The position numbers were made by a program, and so were the translations under genes. Source: Phocaeicola faecium (lineage in GTDB: Bacteria > Bacteroidota > Bacteroidia > Bacteroidales > Bacteroidaceae). From it: a stretch of DNA of 64,000 bases. The DNA lies in assembly GCF_014837055.1 (NCBI RefSeq), contig NZ_JACSPQ010000001.1, positions 237,035 to 301,034 of the forward strand, read 5' to 3'. Under the pieces are notes generated by a model. The model was not told where the DNA came from, did no database searches, and saw only the letters and a list, made by a program, of their open reading frames with translations. Position 1 is the first letter of the stretch, and each line of letters opens with the position of its first letter. Of the stretch, positions 26,335-36,680 are shown one piece after another.

Positions 26335-29300
26335 TTATTCTTTTTTTGTTCTTTTCTTTTGAGCGGCAGGAAGCGCCTCTTTTTGCGATTTTTCGTAATT
26401 CATTTCATCTTCTTTCTTCTTCTTTGAAGTGCGCAGGCGTCGTCGGTGCAAGAATTGGTCTACCAGTTCTTTCCAATTGGTGAAATCCTTTTTATACATC
26501 AGGCCGATACCCTGTGTAGTGAGTGTCGATTTGGTGAAATAACGGTCGTTAGTCTGATTATATCCCCTCAGTCGCAAATCTCCGTTTTTGGTCAGCAGCC
26601 AGATGGCTTCAAAGTCTCCCACGAAATTGGTGTTACGCATCGTATTCTCCCGGTAACCGAAGTTTCCGTTGATGATAAGTCGGTTATTCAGCAGACGTCC
26701 CGACAAGATAGCTTCGGCCTCCACATCGCTCCATCCCTTTTCACCCGTACTGAGGTTTGTACCCACGTTCCAGTTTCCGTTGTTGATTACCTGCGAAAGC
26801 ATGTTGTTCAATTGCCCGGACAAGGTACTGAATGCCAGCGAGCTGGTTGCATCAGACTGCGTAGAGTTATTTGCGTAATCATACGTGTAGAATTTGCCGA
26901 CTCCTAACAGATAAATAATTTGAGTGTTCATCTGCTCTTCGGTACTTGTCAGACTTCGAACCAGTTCACGGTCTTCCTCATTCACCGTTGGCAGTTCAAG
27001 GTCGAACTTCAGATTCGGAGAAGTCAGGTTTCCGGTCAGATTCAGCAAACAGTTTACACGGACATTCCCTCTCGATGAGGCCGCATCAGCAATCAAGTCG
27101 TTCAGCGAAGCCGAATTGACCGTATACACCGCCTGCACATCGAGGTTAGCCTCACGCGGGTTTCCGTTGAAGCTGACCGTTCCTCCCGGTTGCAACACGA
27201 AATCTTTGCGGATAACATTCTGCATACTCATCTTGTAAATTCCCTCGGCTATATTATATGTGCCGAAAATCTGGAAATCACCTTTATTGAAGAAATTGAT
27301 ACGCAAGTTCCCCGTTCCTTTTGCCGAGATATTATCTCCGGCGAGCGGGTCCATGATAATTTTCATGTTGGCCTGTTCAGTCGGTTCTATTTGTAAGTTG
27401 ATACGTACATCGGCCGGCGTATCATCTTCATCTTTCTTATCCGGTTGGTTTAAGTAATGATACACCTCTGTTTCTATATCTTCTTGTTGACGGCGTGGCG
27501 TACGGTCGACAAAAGTGATAAACTGATTGCTGACGGCCTCTGATGTTCCTCCCAATACGTAAGCAAACGCTGTACGGTTATCAGCCCGCAGTGTGCCGTC
27601 GACGTTCAGCATATTGTCTCCTCCGCGCAGCCGGACATTGCCTGTGGTGTAAATCCGTCCGTAGAAAGGAAAGTCGGGAGTCTCACGTGCAGTGTTATAT
27701 ACCAGCATGTTATTCATATCAAAGCGGAATTGGTAAGAAAGGTTTTTCAGTTTTGTATGATGAAGCTCCCCATTAGCTGTTCCTAAATGCCCCTCAGGGT
27801 CGTTCAACTGTACGTTTTCGAAGTGGAAATTTCCCGATGTAATCCGCACGGAGTCGGCACTCGCTTCGAAACGTGTATTCAGGATATTGACCTTCATACC
27901 CATGTTTGCCTGTACAGACCCTTCCAAGTCAAGCCCGGAGAACGGCCCGAAAAGGCGCACGTTCCCGTATGCCCGTCCCCTTACGTCACTGAATATGTTT
28001 TTGATAAAAGGCTGCAAGAACGACATATCGGTTCCGCCCGCCTGAATATGCAGGTCCAATCCTTTCAGTTTGGGAGATACATATCCGTTGACGCGCGTAA
28101 ACCGCGATTCATTTTCCCGTATGTCGGCAAGCAGACGGATACCGCCTATCTCCTTATCCCAACTGCCGGTTATGTCAGCCTGCCCCAACAGTGCATCGTT
28201 CAAAGAGAAATTGCCTACATCGAGCCGTGCCTGTATCACCGGGTCGTCCATTACATGATGCAAATGCACCTTGCCGCTGATGAGTCCGTAGAACTTCACG
28301 GCGTGGAATTGAATCATATCCATGATGTATAACAGATTGATGTTACGTAAGTCCACCAAGCAAGAGTCTGAAGCCTTTTTCCCGATTCTTCCATCTGCTT
28401 TCAGGTGCTGGTCGGCATGTTCGAACAAGAAATTCTGTATTTCAATGCTGTCTTTGGCGACGGTTATAGTAGCCGGATGTACATTCCACACCGTATCGTT
28501 TAAAACAATCTGACTGGGGCGCAAATCTATTTTCGTAAGTAATTGCTTCGTGTTTTCCATTTTGCTGAATCCTGCCACGGCATCCACTTTCCCGCTATAC
28601 GTAATATTGGTATTGTTTCCCCAGTAGAGCGTAGTCTGCAAATGGTCGTTTTTAGCCCGTGTGTGCAAGGTAAAATTAAACATTGCACCTTTTTTCATCA
28701 GCGTACCTACCCTGACGCGGCATTGAAGTTCGTTGGAAGGGTTTTCGCAGATAATGTTTCCCGATTCATATTCTTTTCCATTGTAGCTGAATTGAGGGAA
28801 ATACGCATTGATGCCCATCCGCGCAAGGCTGTCGTTAAAATATCCTTTGATTGTTGCCGGCATTTTTAACGTCAGCGGAATGTCGAATACTTTTGAAGCG
28901 AAGTCGCTGTTTTCAACATATAAATCGAAATTGAAATTGTTGTTTGGGGTGTCTGTCTGTGCCTTTTCCGGTAAAATAGATGGCAAATATTGGCGTATTA
29001 CTCGCTGGATACTTGCCCAAATACTGCGGTATGAATAGTTCCCTTTTACGGTTCCTCTCATAAACGGCGAGTGAATGCGGATTTCTTTTTCTCCATCCGT
29101 ATTTCCGGCTGTGATGTTCAGATTTTGTAAGAAATAGTCGCGTTCATTATCTGGAGCATCAACGGAAAGGCTGTCAAGATTGATTTCTCCTTTCATGTCG
29201 TCGACCGAATGTCCGGAGAAGTCGGCTGTCAGGTTCAGTGAAATATCTGTATCTTGATATTTTTTGGTCAGATTCAGATTGTTGGGACGTAAATTGCGGA

Positions 29301-30876
29301 CAATGGCACGTAAGTTGAAGTCCGGAGTCTGTTGTTTGGTGACGAACTGTCCGTTGACTTCAATGGTTCCGTTTTCATCATTCAATGCTATTTTTCCCTG
29401 AAAACCTCCCGGCTGATATTGCCCGTCAAGTAAAATGTTCTGGTAATTGTATTGATTGTATTCTAACGATGAAATAACTCCTTTTACGTATGATTCCGGT
29501 CGGTCGTTCTGATATCTCAGCCCTTTTAGTTCGATGTCAAACGCCGCTTTTCCCAATGTATTCTCCTTGTTTAGCAGTTTCCCGATGTTAAAGTCTTCGC
29601 TTAAAATCTTTCCGGAGTAGCTGTTCAGGTTGGTTATCGTGTCTTTGTGCATTGTGACGTTTGCTTTCAAGCTGCCTATTGCCGAACGGAAATTGCCATA
29701 CACCGTAAGTTGGTGCATGAATCCTGATATATCTCCTTCGAAGTCTAAAAACTCCACCTGCTTCAGCACATTAGGCATTTCGTCTTTTCCTGTCAGGTTG
29801 CGGAACAGCCAGCCGATACCCTGCTCACTGAAGGCTGCCTGTGAGATTTTTCCGAACAAATAGGGTGGGCGTGACGCTCCTTCGGCATTCACCATAGCCT
29901 CTGCTTTGATGCGCAACAGGTGGCGGACGTCGGAAAGAGAAAAGTTGGTACAGCGTATATGCTTCCCTTTGCCTTCAATGGCTAATTGCAGTGTAAGCGG
30001 TTCTTTGAAATGGCGGAAAGCAGGTACAAACGGAGACAGGTCGGCAAGAGTAACCGAAGCATTTATATTTCCCTGATAAGTGATGGGGTTTTCAATCGAG
30101 AACGGCTTGTTCATGTCTTCTGCCGAAGCTGCCAGTGTGTCGATGACAATCTCTGTATCGGGAAGCCCGATAGAGAAGTTGGCAAGTTGGACTCCCTTAT
30201 TGTTCGCCGCCAGTTTTGCTGAGAATCGTTTCAACTGGAAACCGCTCTGTTCACTGAAACTCATGCGCCGGATCTGGGCATTCAGCGAATCTTTCTGCAA
30301 TGTTTTTAGCGCAAGGGTTGCCGACAGATTCTTGATTTTTATATGCGAAGGGTTGAACTTTCCGGGAGTCTGCTCCTCTGAGCGAACGTCATAAGCGAGC
30401 TGTCCGCGCCGGATAAGTATCGTATTGATACGTAAATCAATGTTATTTTCTTTTTTTACCGTATCTTTCGGTGCAAAAGTATCAATGATAAACTGGAAGT
30501 TTGGTTTACTTTCGGGGGTCTCTTTCTTTAATTGCGCATTGAGTCCGAATAGCTGTATGCTGCTGATGCGTATCTGTCCGTGTAGCAAGGGCGAGATGTC
30601 AAACTTAGCCGAGAAACGTGAAATCTTCAGCATTTCTTCTCCTTCGCGGTCTTTCAGCGATACGTTTTGAATAATGATGCGGTTCAACAGTCCCAAATTG
30701 ATATTTCCGACGCTGACCTCCGTTTGAAACAGTTGGCTGAGTTCTCGCGTAGCGTATGCAGACAGTTGTTTCTGAATGAACGGAACATTCAGAAAGGCAA
30801 TTATTCCGAAATAAAATACAAGTATCAGAATAATAAAGAAGCGTGTACTATGTTTGATACGGTTTAGCTTACCCAT
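26335..30876 (-). CDS. tamB: TamB-like translocation/assembly module protein
   Basis: A 1513-aa envelope protein. One N-terminal membrane segment (about residues 13-32) anchors a very long beta-rich periplasmic region of AsmA/TamB character. The C-terminal ~400 residues match the TamB (DUF490) domain, with PLAGDNISAKGTGNLRINF and EAILSGRLLNNRLIINGNFG. In proteobacteria TamB acts with the Omp85 protein TamA and is implicated in outer-membrane protein insertion and lipid transport. No tamA-like gene is in this window. The C-terminus is very basic and Lys-rich. It heads an operon with aguA and aguB. Confidence 0.92.
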   Translation of the reverse strand: MGKLNRIKHSTRFFIILILVFYFGIIAFLNVPFIQKQLSAYATRELSQLFQTEVSVGNINLGLLNRIIIQNVSLKDREGEEMLKISRFSAKFDISPLLHGQIRISSIQLFGLNAQLKKETPESKPNFQFIIDTFAPKDTVKKENNIDLRINTILIRRGQLAYDVRSEEQTPGKFNPSHIKIKNLSATLALKTLQKDSLNAQIRRMSFSEQSGFQLKRFSAKLAANNKGVQLANFSIGLPDTEIVIDTLAASAEDMNKPFSIENPITYQGNINASVTLADLSPFVPAFRHFKEPLTLQLAIEGKGKHIRCTNFSLSDVRHLLRIKAEAMVNAEGASRPPYLFGKISQAAFSEQGIGWLFRNLTGKDEMPNVLKQVEFLDFEGDISGFMHQLTVYGNFRSAIGSLKANVTMHKDTITNLNSYSGKILSEDFNIGKLLNKENTLGKAAFDIELKGLRYQNDRPESYVKGVISSLEYNQYNYQNILLDGQYQPGGFQGKIALNDENGTIEVNGQFVTKQQTPDFNLRAIVRNLRPNNLNLTKKYQDTDISLNLTADFSGHSVDDMKGEINLDSLSVDAPDNERDYFLQNLNITAGNTDGEKEIRIHSPFMRGTVKGNYSYRSIWASIQRVIRQYLPSILPEKAQTDTPNNNFNFDLYVENSDFASKVFDIPLTLKMPATIKGYFNDSLARMGINAYFPQFSYNGKEYESGNIICENPSNELQCRVRVGTLMKKGAMFNFTLHTRAKNDHLQTTLYWGNNTNITYSGKVDAVAGFSKMENTKQLLTKIDLRPSQIVLNDTVWNVHPATITVAKDSIEIQNFLFEHADQHLKADGRIGKKASDSCLVDLRNINLLYIMDMIQFHAVKFYGLISGKVHLHHVMDDPVIQARLDVGNFSLNDALLGQADITGSWDKEIGGIRLLADIRENESRFTRVNGYVSPKLKGLDLHIQAGGTDMSFLQPFIKNIFSDVRGRAYGNVRLFGPFSGLDLEGSVQANMGMKVNILNTRFEASADSVRITSGNFHFENVQLNDPEGHLGTANGELHHTKLKNLSYQFRFDMNNMLVYNTARETPDFPFYGRIYTTGNVRLRGGDNMLNVDGTLRADNRTAFAYVLGGTSEAVSNQFITFVDRTPRRQQEDIETEVYHYLNQPDKKDEDDTPADVRINLQIEPTEQANMKIIMDPLAGDNISAKGTGNLRINFFNKGDFQIFGTYNIAEGIYKMSMQNVIRKDFVLQPGGTVSFNGNPREANLDVQAVYTVNSASLNDLIADAASSRGNVRVNCLLNLTGNLTSPNLKFDLELPTVNEEDRELVRSLTSTEEQMNTQIIYLLGVGKFYTYDYANNSTQSDATSSLAFSTLSGQLNNMLSQVINNGNWNVGTNLSTGEKGWSDVEAEAILSGRLLNNRLIINGNFGYRENTMRNTNFVGDFEAIWLLTKNGDLRLRGYNQTNDRYFTKSTLTTQGIGLMYKKDFTNWKELVDQFLHRRRLRTSKKKKEDEMNYEKSQKEALPAAQKKRTKKE

Positions 30877-30894
30877 GCAGATTTAAAAATTGAA

Positions 30895-30902
30895 CAAATT
30901 TA
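30895..30902 (-). promoter_or_regulatory. -7 element for tamB-aguA-aguB
   Basis: Reads TAAATTTG on the minus strand, 18 nt before the tamB ATG. No convincing -33 TTTG. Confidence 0.5.
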
Positions 30903-30983
30903 CGAAGTTTGCTGGAACTAACCGATAATTCAACCGCTTATTTCAAAATTTTTAAAGGAAGAACTTTAAATTCCGATACCCTG

Positions 30984-31072
30984 AAAACGCTACCCGTAGC
31001 GTTGGTTATCCCATGCGGTAGAATGACCTGTTTCTACCCATAGAAATGACCGACGCTATGGGTAGCGTTTTT
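30984..31072. repeat. 22-bp-period box array, copy C
   Basis: The best-preserved copy. Boxes at 30990, 31012, 31034 and 31056 are CTACCCGTAG, CATGCGGTAG, CTACCCATAG and CTATGGGTAG, with 12-bp spacers. Boxes 3 and 4 are exact reverse complements. Flanks are AAAACG and CGTTTTT. It lies in the 423-bp divergent region between tamB and nhaC; the rest of that region shows only the tamB -7 element. Confidence 0.85.
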
Positions 31073-31299
31073 CCGGCTTCCGACCGTGCCGTAAAAGGGC
31101 ATAAAAAGGCATGGAAACACGGGGTTCGCAGGTCGGTTTACGGCAGAAGGATACTAAAAAAATAAAAAAGAAGCGGAAGGTTAGACTGTATGTGGAAATT
31201 TATTCAGACCTTTGCAGCCGTTTTTGAAAGTTTTTGCAGCAACGGCTGTACGTATGCTATTGAATCAATAATAATGTATAATTATACACCGATAAACGA

Positions 31300-32739
31300 A
31301 TGACTAAAGTTACTAAGTATCCTTCGCCTCTTGTTTCATTACTGCCCATTTTTGTTTTAATCATCCTTTTGTTTTTTACGATACGCTTGTTCGGAAGTGA
31401 TGCGTTGGGCGGCGGAAGCCAGATTTGTCTGCTGACGTCTACCGCCTTGTGTGCCGCTATCGGGATGGCAGGCTACGGCATACCGTGGGGAGACATCGAG
31501 CGTGCCATAGTCAATAACATAGCCGGAGTGGGCAATGCAGTCATCATCCTGCTGATCATCGGTGCGCTTTCGGCGGTATGGATGTTGAGCGGTGTGGTAC
31601 CTACGTTAATTTATTACGGAGTACAGATTATCCATCCCAGTATCTTCTTGGTTTCTTGCTGTTTGATTTGTGCCGCAGTGTCGGTAATGACCGGAAGCTC
31701 ATGGACTACGATTGCTACCATTGGTATCGCACTGATGGGTATCGGGAAAGCGCAGGGGTTTGCCGACGGATGGACGGCTGGTGCCATTATTTCGGGAGCT
31801 TATTTCGGCGATAAAATTTCACCCTTGTCGGATACCACTATATTGGCTTCTTCGGTTACCGAAACACCCTTGTTCAAGCATGTACGTTACATGATGTATA
31901 CTACGGTTCCTTCGATGGTGCTTGCATTGATTGTATTTACGATAGCCGGTTTTGTCTATGTATCGGATGCAAACATCCACTTTTCTTTATTTACGGATGC
32001 ACTTGCCGAGCGTTTTCATATCTCATTATGGTTGTTGATAGTGCCGGTCATAACAGGAATCTTGATAGCCCGTAAGGTTTCTTCCATTGTAACCTTGTTT
32101 GTTTCCACGCTGCTGGCTGTGGTTTTCATGCTGTTATTCCAAGCCGATATTGTTCGCGAGGTGGCAGGCGAGGGGGTGTCAGGCAGTGAAGCCTTGTTTA
32201 AAGGGACATGGATGATTCTGTATGGCGGAACAACGTTAGAGACGGAAACAGAGGTTTTAAGCGAACTGATAGCAACAAACGGAATGGCAGGAATGATGGA
32301 TACCATTTGGCTGATTATATGTGCCATGTGCTTTGGTGGAGCTATGACGGCGTGTGGCATGTTGGGAAGCATCACTTCGTTGTTTATCCGTTTCACTCAC
32401 CGCCTTACAGGTATGGTGGCATCTACAGTTGGAGCCGGCCTTTTTTTGAATCTTGCTACAGCCGACCAGTACATCTCTATCATTTTGACGGGAAATATGT
32501 TTAAAGATATTTATAAGGGAAATGGTTACGAAAGTCGCCTGTTAAGCCGTACTACCGAAGATGCCGTGACTGTTACTTCGGTACTGATTCCGTGGAACAC
32601 GTGCGGAATGACTCAGGCAACTATTTTAAATGTTCCTACGCTTGTGTATCTACCCTATTGTTTTTTTAACTATATTAGTCCGCTGATGAGCATACTGATT
32701 GCTTCCATCGGATATAAGATTGTAAAACTTAAAAAGTAA
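31300..32739 (+). CDS. nhaC: NhaC-family Na+/H+ antiporter
   Basis: A 479-aa inner-membrane protein with about 11-12 hydrophobic segments. The NhaC signature region includes MTGSSWTTIATIGIALMGIG and GAIISGAYFGDKISPLSDTT near residues 130-185. It exchanges sodium for protons, or possibly an organic anion, since some family members transport malate/lactate. It begins an operon with a secreted C1 peptidase (13-nt gap) and a CBM9-like protein. Confidence 0.88.
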   Translation: MTKVTKYPSPLVSLLPIFVLIILLFFTIRLFGSDALGGGSQICLLTSTALCAAIGMAGYGIPWGDIERAIVNNIAGVGNAVIILLIIGALSAVWMLSGVVPTLIYYGVQIIHPSIFLVSCCLICAAVSVMTGSSWTTIATIGIALMGIGKAQGFADGWTAGAIISGAYFGDKISPLSDTTILASSVTETPLFKHVRYMMYTTVPSMVLALIVFTIAGFVYVSDANIHFSLFTDALAERFHISLWLLIVPVITGILIARKVSSIVTLFVSTLLAVVFMLLFQADIVREVAGEGVSGSEALFKGTWMILYGGTTLETETEVLSELIATNGMAGMMDTIWLIICAMCFGGAMTACGMLGSITSLFIRFTHRLTGMVASTVGAGLFLNLATADQYISIILTGNMFKDIYKGNGYESRLLSRTTEDAVTVTSVLIPWNTCGMTQATILNVPTLVYLPYCFFNYISPLMSILIASIGYKIVKLKK

Positions 32740-32752
32740 CTATATTTATATT

Positions 32753-34126
32753 ATGAGAAGACATATTACATTTGCTTGCCTGTTTGCTTTGGCATTAGGC
32801 GTACAGGCTCAAGAGGGGGGAATAACACCCGAAATGCTTACCCAAATCAAGGGTGCGTATAAACATACTTCTGCAGACAAGGCGATTCATAACGCAATGG
32901 CAGGGACGAGCATCGCTGTATTGGCACGTAATCAGGAGCGTCTCGCCAATTTCGACACGAACTTCTCCGACAAGGTAGTTTCGCATGGCATTACCGACCA
33001 AAAGCAGTCGGGCAGATGCTGGCTCTTTACGGGGCTGAACGTGCTGCGCGCTCAGATGATGGCGAAGTACGGACTGAGTGAACTGACGTTCTCGCAGAAT
33101 TATTGTTTCTTCTACGATCAGTTAGAGAAAGCAAACCTTTTCCTGCAAGGCATCATCGACACCCGCATGAAGCCGAAAGATGACAAGATGGTGGAATGGC
33201 TCTTTAAGAACCCTATTAACGACGGCGGGCAGTTTACCGGAGTGTCCGATCTGATTCTGAAATACGGGTTGGTTCCCTCATCGGTTATGCCCGAAACATA
33301 TAGCAGTGAAAATACTTCCCAGCTTAGCAACCTGATTGCCCTGAAGCTGCGCGAGTTCGGATTGCAGTTGCGCGACGACGCTGCTGCCGGGGCAACCGTG
33401 GCTGCGCTCGAAGCTAAAAAAACAGATATGCTTGCCACCGTATACCGTATGTTGGCTTTGGCGCTGGGAGAGCCGGTACAGAATTTTAAGTGGACGATGA
33501 ACGGGGTGGAGAAAGAATACACGCCTCTGTCTTTTTACCGCGAGTTCCTCGGAAACGACCTCGATAATAATTACGTGATGCTGATGAACGACCCCAGCCG
33601 CGAATATTACAAGTGTTACGAGATAGATTACGATCGTCACGTATACGACGGAAAGAACTGGACGTATGTCAACTTGCCGGTAGAAGATATCAAGCAGATG
33701 GCTATCGCTTCCATCAAAGACAGTACCATGATGTATTTCTCATGCGATGTAGGTAAGTTTATGGACAGCCAGCGCGGAATGCTCGATGTTAATAATTACG
33801 ATTATGCTTCACTTATGGGAACTGAGTTCGGTATGGATAAGAAACAGCGTATCCAGACTTTTGCCAGCGGTTCTACCCATGCTATGACGCTGATGGCAGT
33901 AGACCTTGACGCGAACGGGCGTCCCAAGAAATGGATGGTGGAAAACAGTTGGGGACAAGATGCCGGATTCCGTGGTCACATGATTATGACCGACGAATGG
34001 TTCAATGAATACATGTTCCGCCTCGCAGTAGAAAAGAAATACGTTCCGAAAAAAGTTCTTGACATATTGAAGCAAAAGCCGGTGCGTTTGCCTGCATGGG
34101 ACCCTATGTTTGCACCCGAAGAATAA
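32753..34126 (+). CDS. Secreted C1-family aminopeptidase (PepC / bleomycin hydrolase type)
   Basis: A 457-aa papain-fold cysteine peptidase. A signal peptide ends near ALGVQA-Q (residue 19), so it works in the periplasm or outside, unlike cytoplasmic PepC. The catalytic residues are visible: Gln and Cys89 in QKQSGRCWLF, His376 in STHAMTLM, and Asn398 in VENSWGQD. The spacing fits bleomycin hydrolase-like aminopeptidases. It is between nhaC and the CBM9-like gene on one transcript. Confidence 0.92.
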   Translation: MRRHITFACLFALALGVQAQEGGITPEMLTQIKGAYKHTSADKAIHNAMAGTSIAVLARNQERLANFDTNFSDKVVSHGITDQKQSGRCWLFTGLNVLRAQMMAKYGLSELTFSQNYCFFYDQLEKANLFLQGIIDTRMKPKDDKMVEWLFKNPINDGGQFTGVSDLILKYGLVPSSVMPETYSSENTSQLSNLIALKLREFGLQLRDDAAAGATVAALEAKKTDMLATVYRMLALALGEPVQNFKWTMNGVEKEYTPLSFYREFLGNDLDNNYVMLMNDPSREYYKCYEIDYDRHVYDGKNWTYVNLPVEDIKQMAIASIKDSTMMYFSCDVGKFMDSQRGMLDVNNYDYASLMGTEFGMDKKQRIQTFASGSTHAMTLMAVDLDANGRPKKWMVENSWGQDAGFRGHMIMTDEWFNEYMFRLAVEKKYVPKKVLDILKQKPVRLPAWDPMFAPEE

Positions 34127-34146
34127 CCGCATAAATACATAAAGCT

Positions 34147-34806
34147 ATGAATACATTGTGTATAAAAAAAATTCAGGCGGTGGCAGATATTTCTGCTTCG
34201 CAAGTTCCTGCGTTGCTTGATAAGGCACAGGCAGAATGGCATCGGATAGATACCGTAAATTGGGACGCCTATCCGTATAAACCCGAAGTGAGTTTCCGCA
34301 TCGTACATACGGGAGACAAACTGTTGGTTCATTACCGGGTGACAGAAGAAAGTGTACGTGCCGTTGCTGCGCATGACGACGGCCGTGTATGGGAAGACTC
34401 CTGCTGCGAGTTCTTCGTAAGTCCCGACGGTAATGATGTGTATTATAATTTGGAATGTAACTGTGGCGGAACGCTTCTGCTTCACGGCGGACAGAAAGGC
34501 GGTGAGCGTCCTTCGGCACCGGTTTCTGTACTGGAAAGCATAGGCAGATGGGCCTCGTTGGGTCGTACTCCTTTCGAAGAGCAGGTAGGAGAGCGCACGT
34601 GGGAACTTGCATTGGTAGTTCCCGCTTCGGCATTCTTTTTACATGCAATAACAGATTTCAGCGGTCTGGTGATGCGTGCCAATTTCTACAAGTGCGGTGA
34701 CCTGTTGCGTACGCCCCATTTCCTTTCATGGAGTCCTATCGACTTGCCGCGTCCCCAGTTCCATTGTCCGCAATACTTTGGTGAAATACGTTTTGCCGAA
34801 GATTGA
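34147..34806 (+). CDS. Carbohydrate-binding family 9-like protein
   Basis: A 219-aa beta-sandwich protein resembling the CBM9-like/DOMON group annotated in Bacteroidota. Typical segments are VSFRIVHTGDKLLVHYRVTE, GRVWEDSCCEFFVSPDGND and YYNLECNCGGTLLL. No signal peptide is seen and no catalytic domain is attached, so the role is unknown. It follows the peptidase gene by 20 nt. Confidence 0.78.
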   Translation: MNTLCIKKIQAVADISASQVPALLDKAQAEWHRIDTVNWDAYPYKPEVSFRIVHTGDKLLVHYRVTEESVRAVAAHDDGRVWEDSCCEFFVSPDGNDVYYNLECNCGGTLLLHGGQKGGERPSAPVSVLESIGRWASLGRTPFEEQVGERTWELALVVPASAFFLHAITDFSGLVMRANFYKCGDLLRTPHFLSWSPIDLPRPQFHCPQYFGEIRFAED

Positions 34807-35214
34807 TTCCCGCTAAAAAAACATCTCATAGTTTCTTATAATCCATTGGGTAGAATCAGGTCATTCTTCTCAATGGATTTTTATTCGCATGAGTTCAGGC
34901 TCTAAAGCGCGCTGATTATTAGTTCTCCTTTATCTTTCCATTTGCCAATCCGGTTCTTTTTGTTGTTTGTCGCATTCTGTTGTGATGTAATACTTTTGAA
35001 AACATTTCAACAATTGCTAACTGAATGTTCATTAATATTCTTTCTTATATTTTTACAATATGCGGCTTAAATCGTGCGAACCAAACGCTCTTTTTTCTTG
35101 TTGGTAATAATCGGATAACACAGAAGTCACCTTTGGAGTGATAAACAGGTATTTTGAATTATTGTTTCTTTGTGTGAAATATTATTGAAGTATTAGTTTT
35201 TTAATGTAAAGATT
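34807..35214. other. Intergenic region upstream of the LRR lipoprotein
   Basis: A 17-bp imperfect stem (34840-34856 with 34863-34879) followed by TTTTATT ends the nhaC operon. Within it, three box-like decamers at 34822, 34844 and 34866 (CATCTCATAG, CATTGGGTAG, CTTCTCAATG) are again 22 bp apart. This may be a decayed box array. The rest is AT-rich; no clear promoter is seen. Confidence 0.5.
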
Positions 35215-36600
35215 ATGAACACCCGATTTTTATTTAACCAGATGTTCTTTTTGTTGTTTTCAGTGATAATGATGGCATGTTCCGATTCGGGAACCGAAGT
35301 AACAGGCGATGTCGAAGTTGCCGCTGTAACCGTATCGCCTGCTACTCTTAATTTAAATATAGGAGAGACACAACGTCTGACACTTACCATACAGCCCGAA
35401 AATGCGAGTGCAAAGAGCGGCGTGTGGAGTTCGTCAGATGAAAGTGTGGCAACCGTGTCGGATGATGGAACAGTGACGGCACAAGCCGAAGGAAATGTTA
35501 CGATAACCGTAAAGGTTGGCGGTAAAAGCGCAACGTGTGAGGTTACGGTGGCTGCTTCTGCTTCCGAAGAGGAGGATAACAACGATGCAACCCTTTTCGA
35601 TTTGACAAAGTTGACGGGAGCAGAGCTTGCAAAAGCTATTGCCGATGCTTCGGCTGCGGGGATAACTCGCTTCACGCTGAAAGGTGATTATGCGGCTTTA
35701 AATCTCGTAGAGAATAATCCTTTTGTAGGTATTTATATGGAATCACTCGATTTGAGTGGTGTAACAGGCTGGCCGGAAGTGAGCAACGGGCAAGCCGGAG
35801 TGCCTCGTCATGCTTTTTATGACAAAGATATCCGGATACAAGAACTCGTACTTCCTGAAGCGGTAAAAGCGGTAGGCAGTTATGCTTTCAGCCAATGTGT
35901 GATGTTGACAAGCGTAACAGCGCCGGGTTTGCAAACAGTAGAGCCGTATGCTTTCCAATATTGTTCGGCATTAAAGAAGGTGAGTATGCCTCAGGTCACT
36001 TCGATAGGGGAGTCTGCATTCTTTAATTCGGCATTAGTTGAAGCCGATTTCCCCGTACTGACATCTGTGGGCAATCTGGCGTTTCACCAATGCGCTTCGC
36101 TCGTTTCGGTCAATATGCCTCAACTTACCGCATTAGGAGAAATCGCACCATTGTATGCTGACCAACCAATTGAAGCATCTGTGTTTGGCAAATGCAGTGC
36201 GCTTGTGTCAGTTTCACTGCCTAAAGTGACTGTTGTAGGCGACATGGTATTTGAATCTTGCAAGTCATTGATGAAAATCGAATTGCCTGAAGCTACGGAT
36301 ATTGGCATTTTCTCTTTCCGTGGTTGCAGTGCTTTGCAGGAGGTTTCACTCCCGAAGGCTGTAAACATAAACGATTATGCCTTTGCCGATTGTCCGGCGT
36401 TGCGAACTATTCAGTTAGTAACTCCGAATAACATTGCTGTGTATAGCTCGGCTTTCGGTGAATCTAACTCACAAACGCAGAATATAACTCTTACCCTTGC
36501 TTCGCAGAACAGTTCGCAGGTAGACCAAGTGGAAACTCCCGATGGTAAGATTACTTATACGTGGAACGGTTACGAATGGAAACATATTTCTTATAAATAA
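35215..36600 (+). CDS. BspA-like leucine-rich-repeat lipoprotein with a Big_2 domain
   Basis: A 461-aa surface lipoprotein. The signal peptide ends in a lipobox (MMAC, Cys22) followed by SDSGTE, giving a lipid anchor. Residues ~35-115 form a bacterial Ig-like Big_2 domain (VTVSPATLNLNIGETQRLTL, SSDESVATVSDDGTVTAQ, GNVTITVKVGG). From ~190 to 440 run LRR_5/BspA-type repeats of about 23 residues (AFSQCVMLTSVTAPGLQTV, AFQYCSALKKVSMPQVTSI). Such proteins often bind host or bacterial ligands; none is evident here. It is monocistronic and ends at a bidirectional terminator. Confidence 0.88.
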   Translation: MNTRFLFNQMFFLLFSVIMMACSDSGTEVTGDVEVAAVTVSPATLNLNIGETQRLTLTIQPENASAKSGVWSSSDESVATVSDDGTVTAQAEGNVTITVKVGGKSATCEVTVAASASEEEDNNDATLFDLTKLTGAELAKAIADASAAGITRFTLKGDYAALNLVENNPFVGIYMESLDLSGVTGWPEVSNGQAGVPRHAFYDKDIRIQELVLPEAVKAVGSYAFSQCVMLTSVTAPGLQTVEPYAFQYCSALKKVSMPQVTSIGESAFFNSALVEADFPVLTSVGNLAFHQCASLVSVNMPQLTALGEIAPLYADQPIEASVFGKCSALVSVSLPKVTVVGDMVFESCKSLMKIELPEATDIGIFSFRGCSALQEVSLPKAVNINDYAFADCPALRTIQLVTPNNIAVYSSAFGESNSQTQNITLTLASQNSSQVDQVETPDGKITYTWNGYEWKHISYK

Positions 36601-36680
36601 CCCAAAAACACTCTGAAAGCAAAACACTTATCACGTTGTGTGCTCGTGTGTTGCCGACAGCGGGAAGATAAGAGATTCGG

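Noticed and set aside
35215..36600. Internal repeats of the LRR gene as a recombination hotspot
   Set aside because: The repeats are evident in protein but too diverged in DNA to recombine readily.
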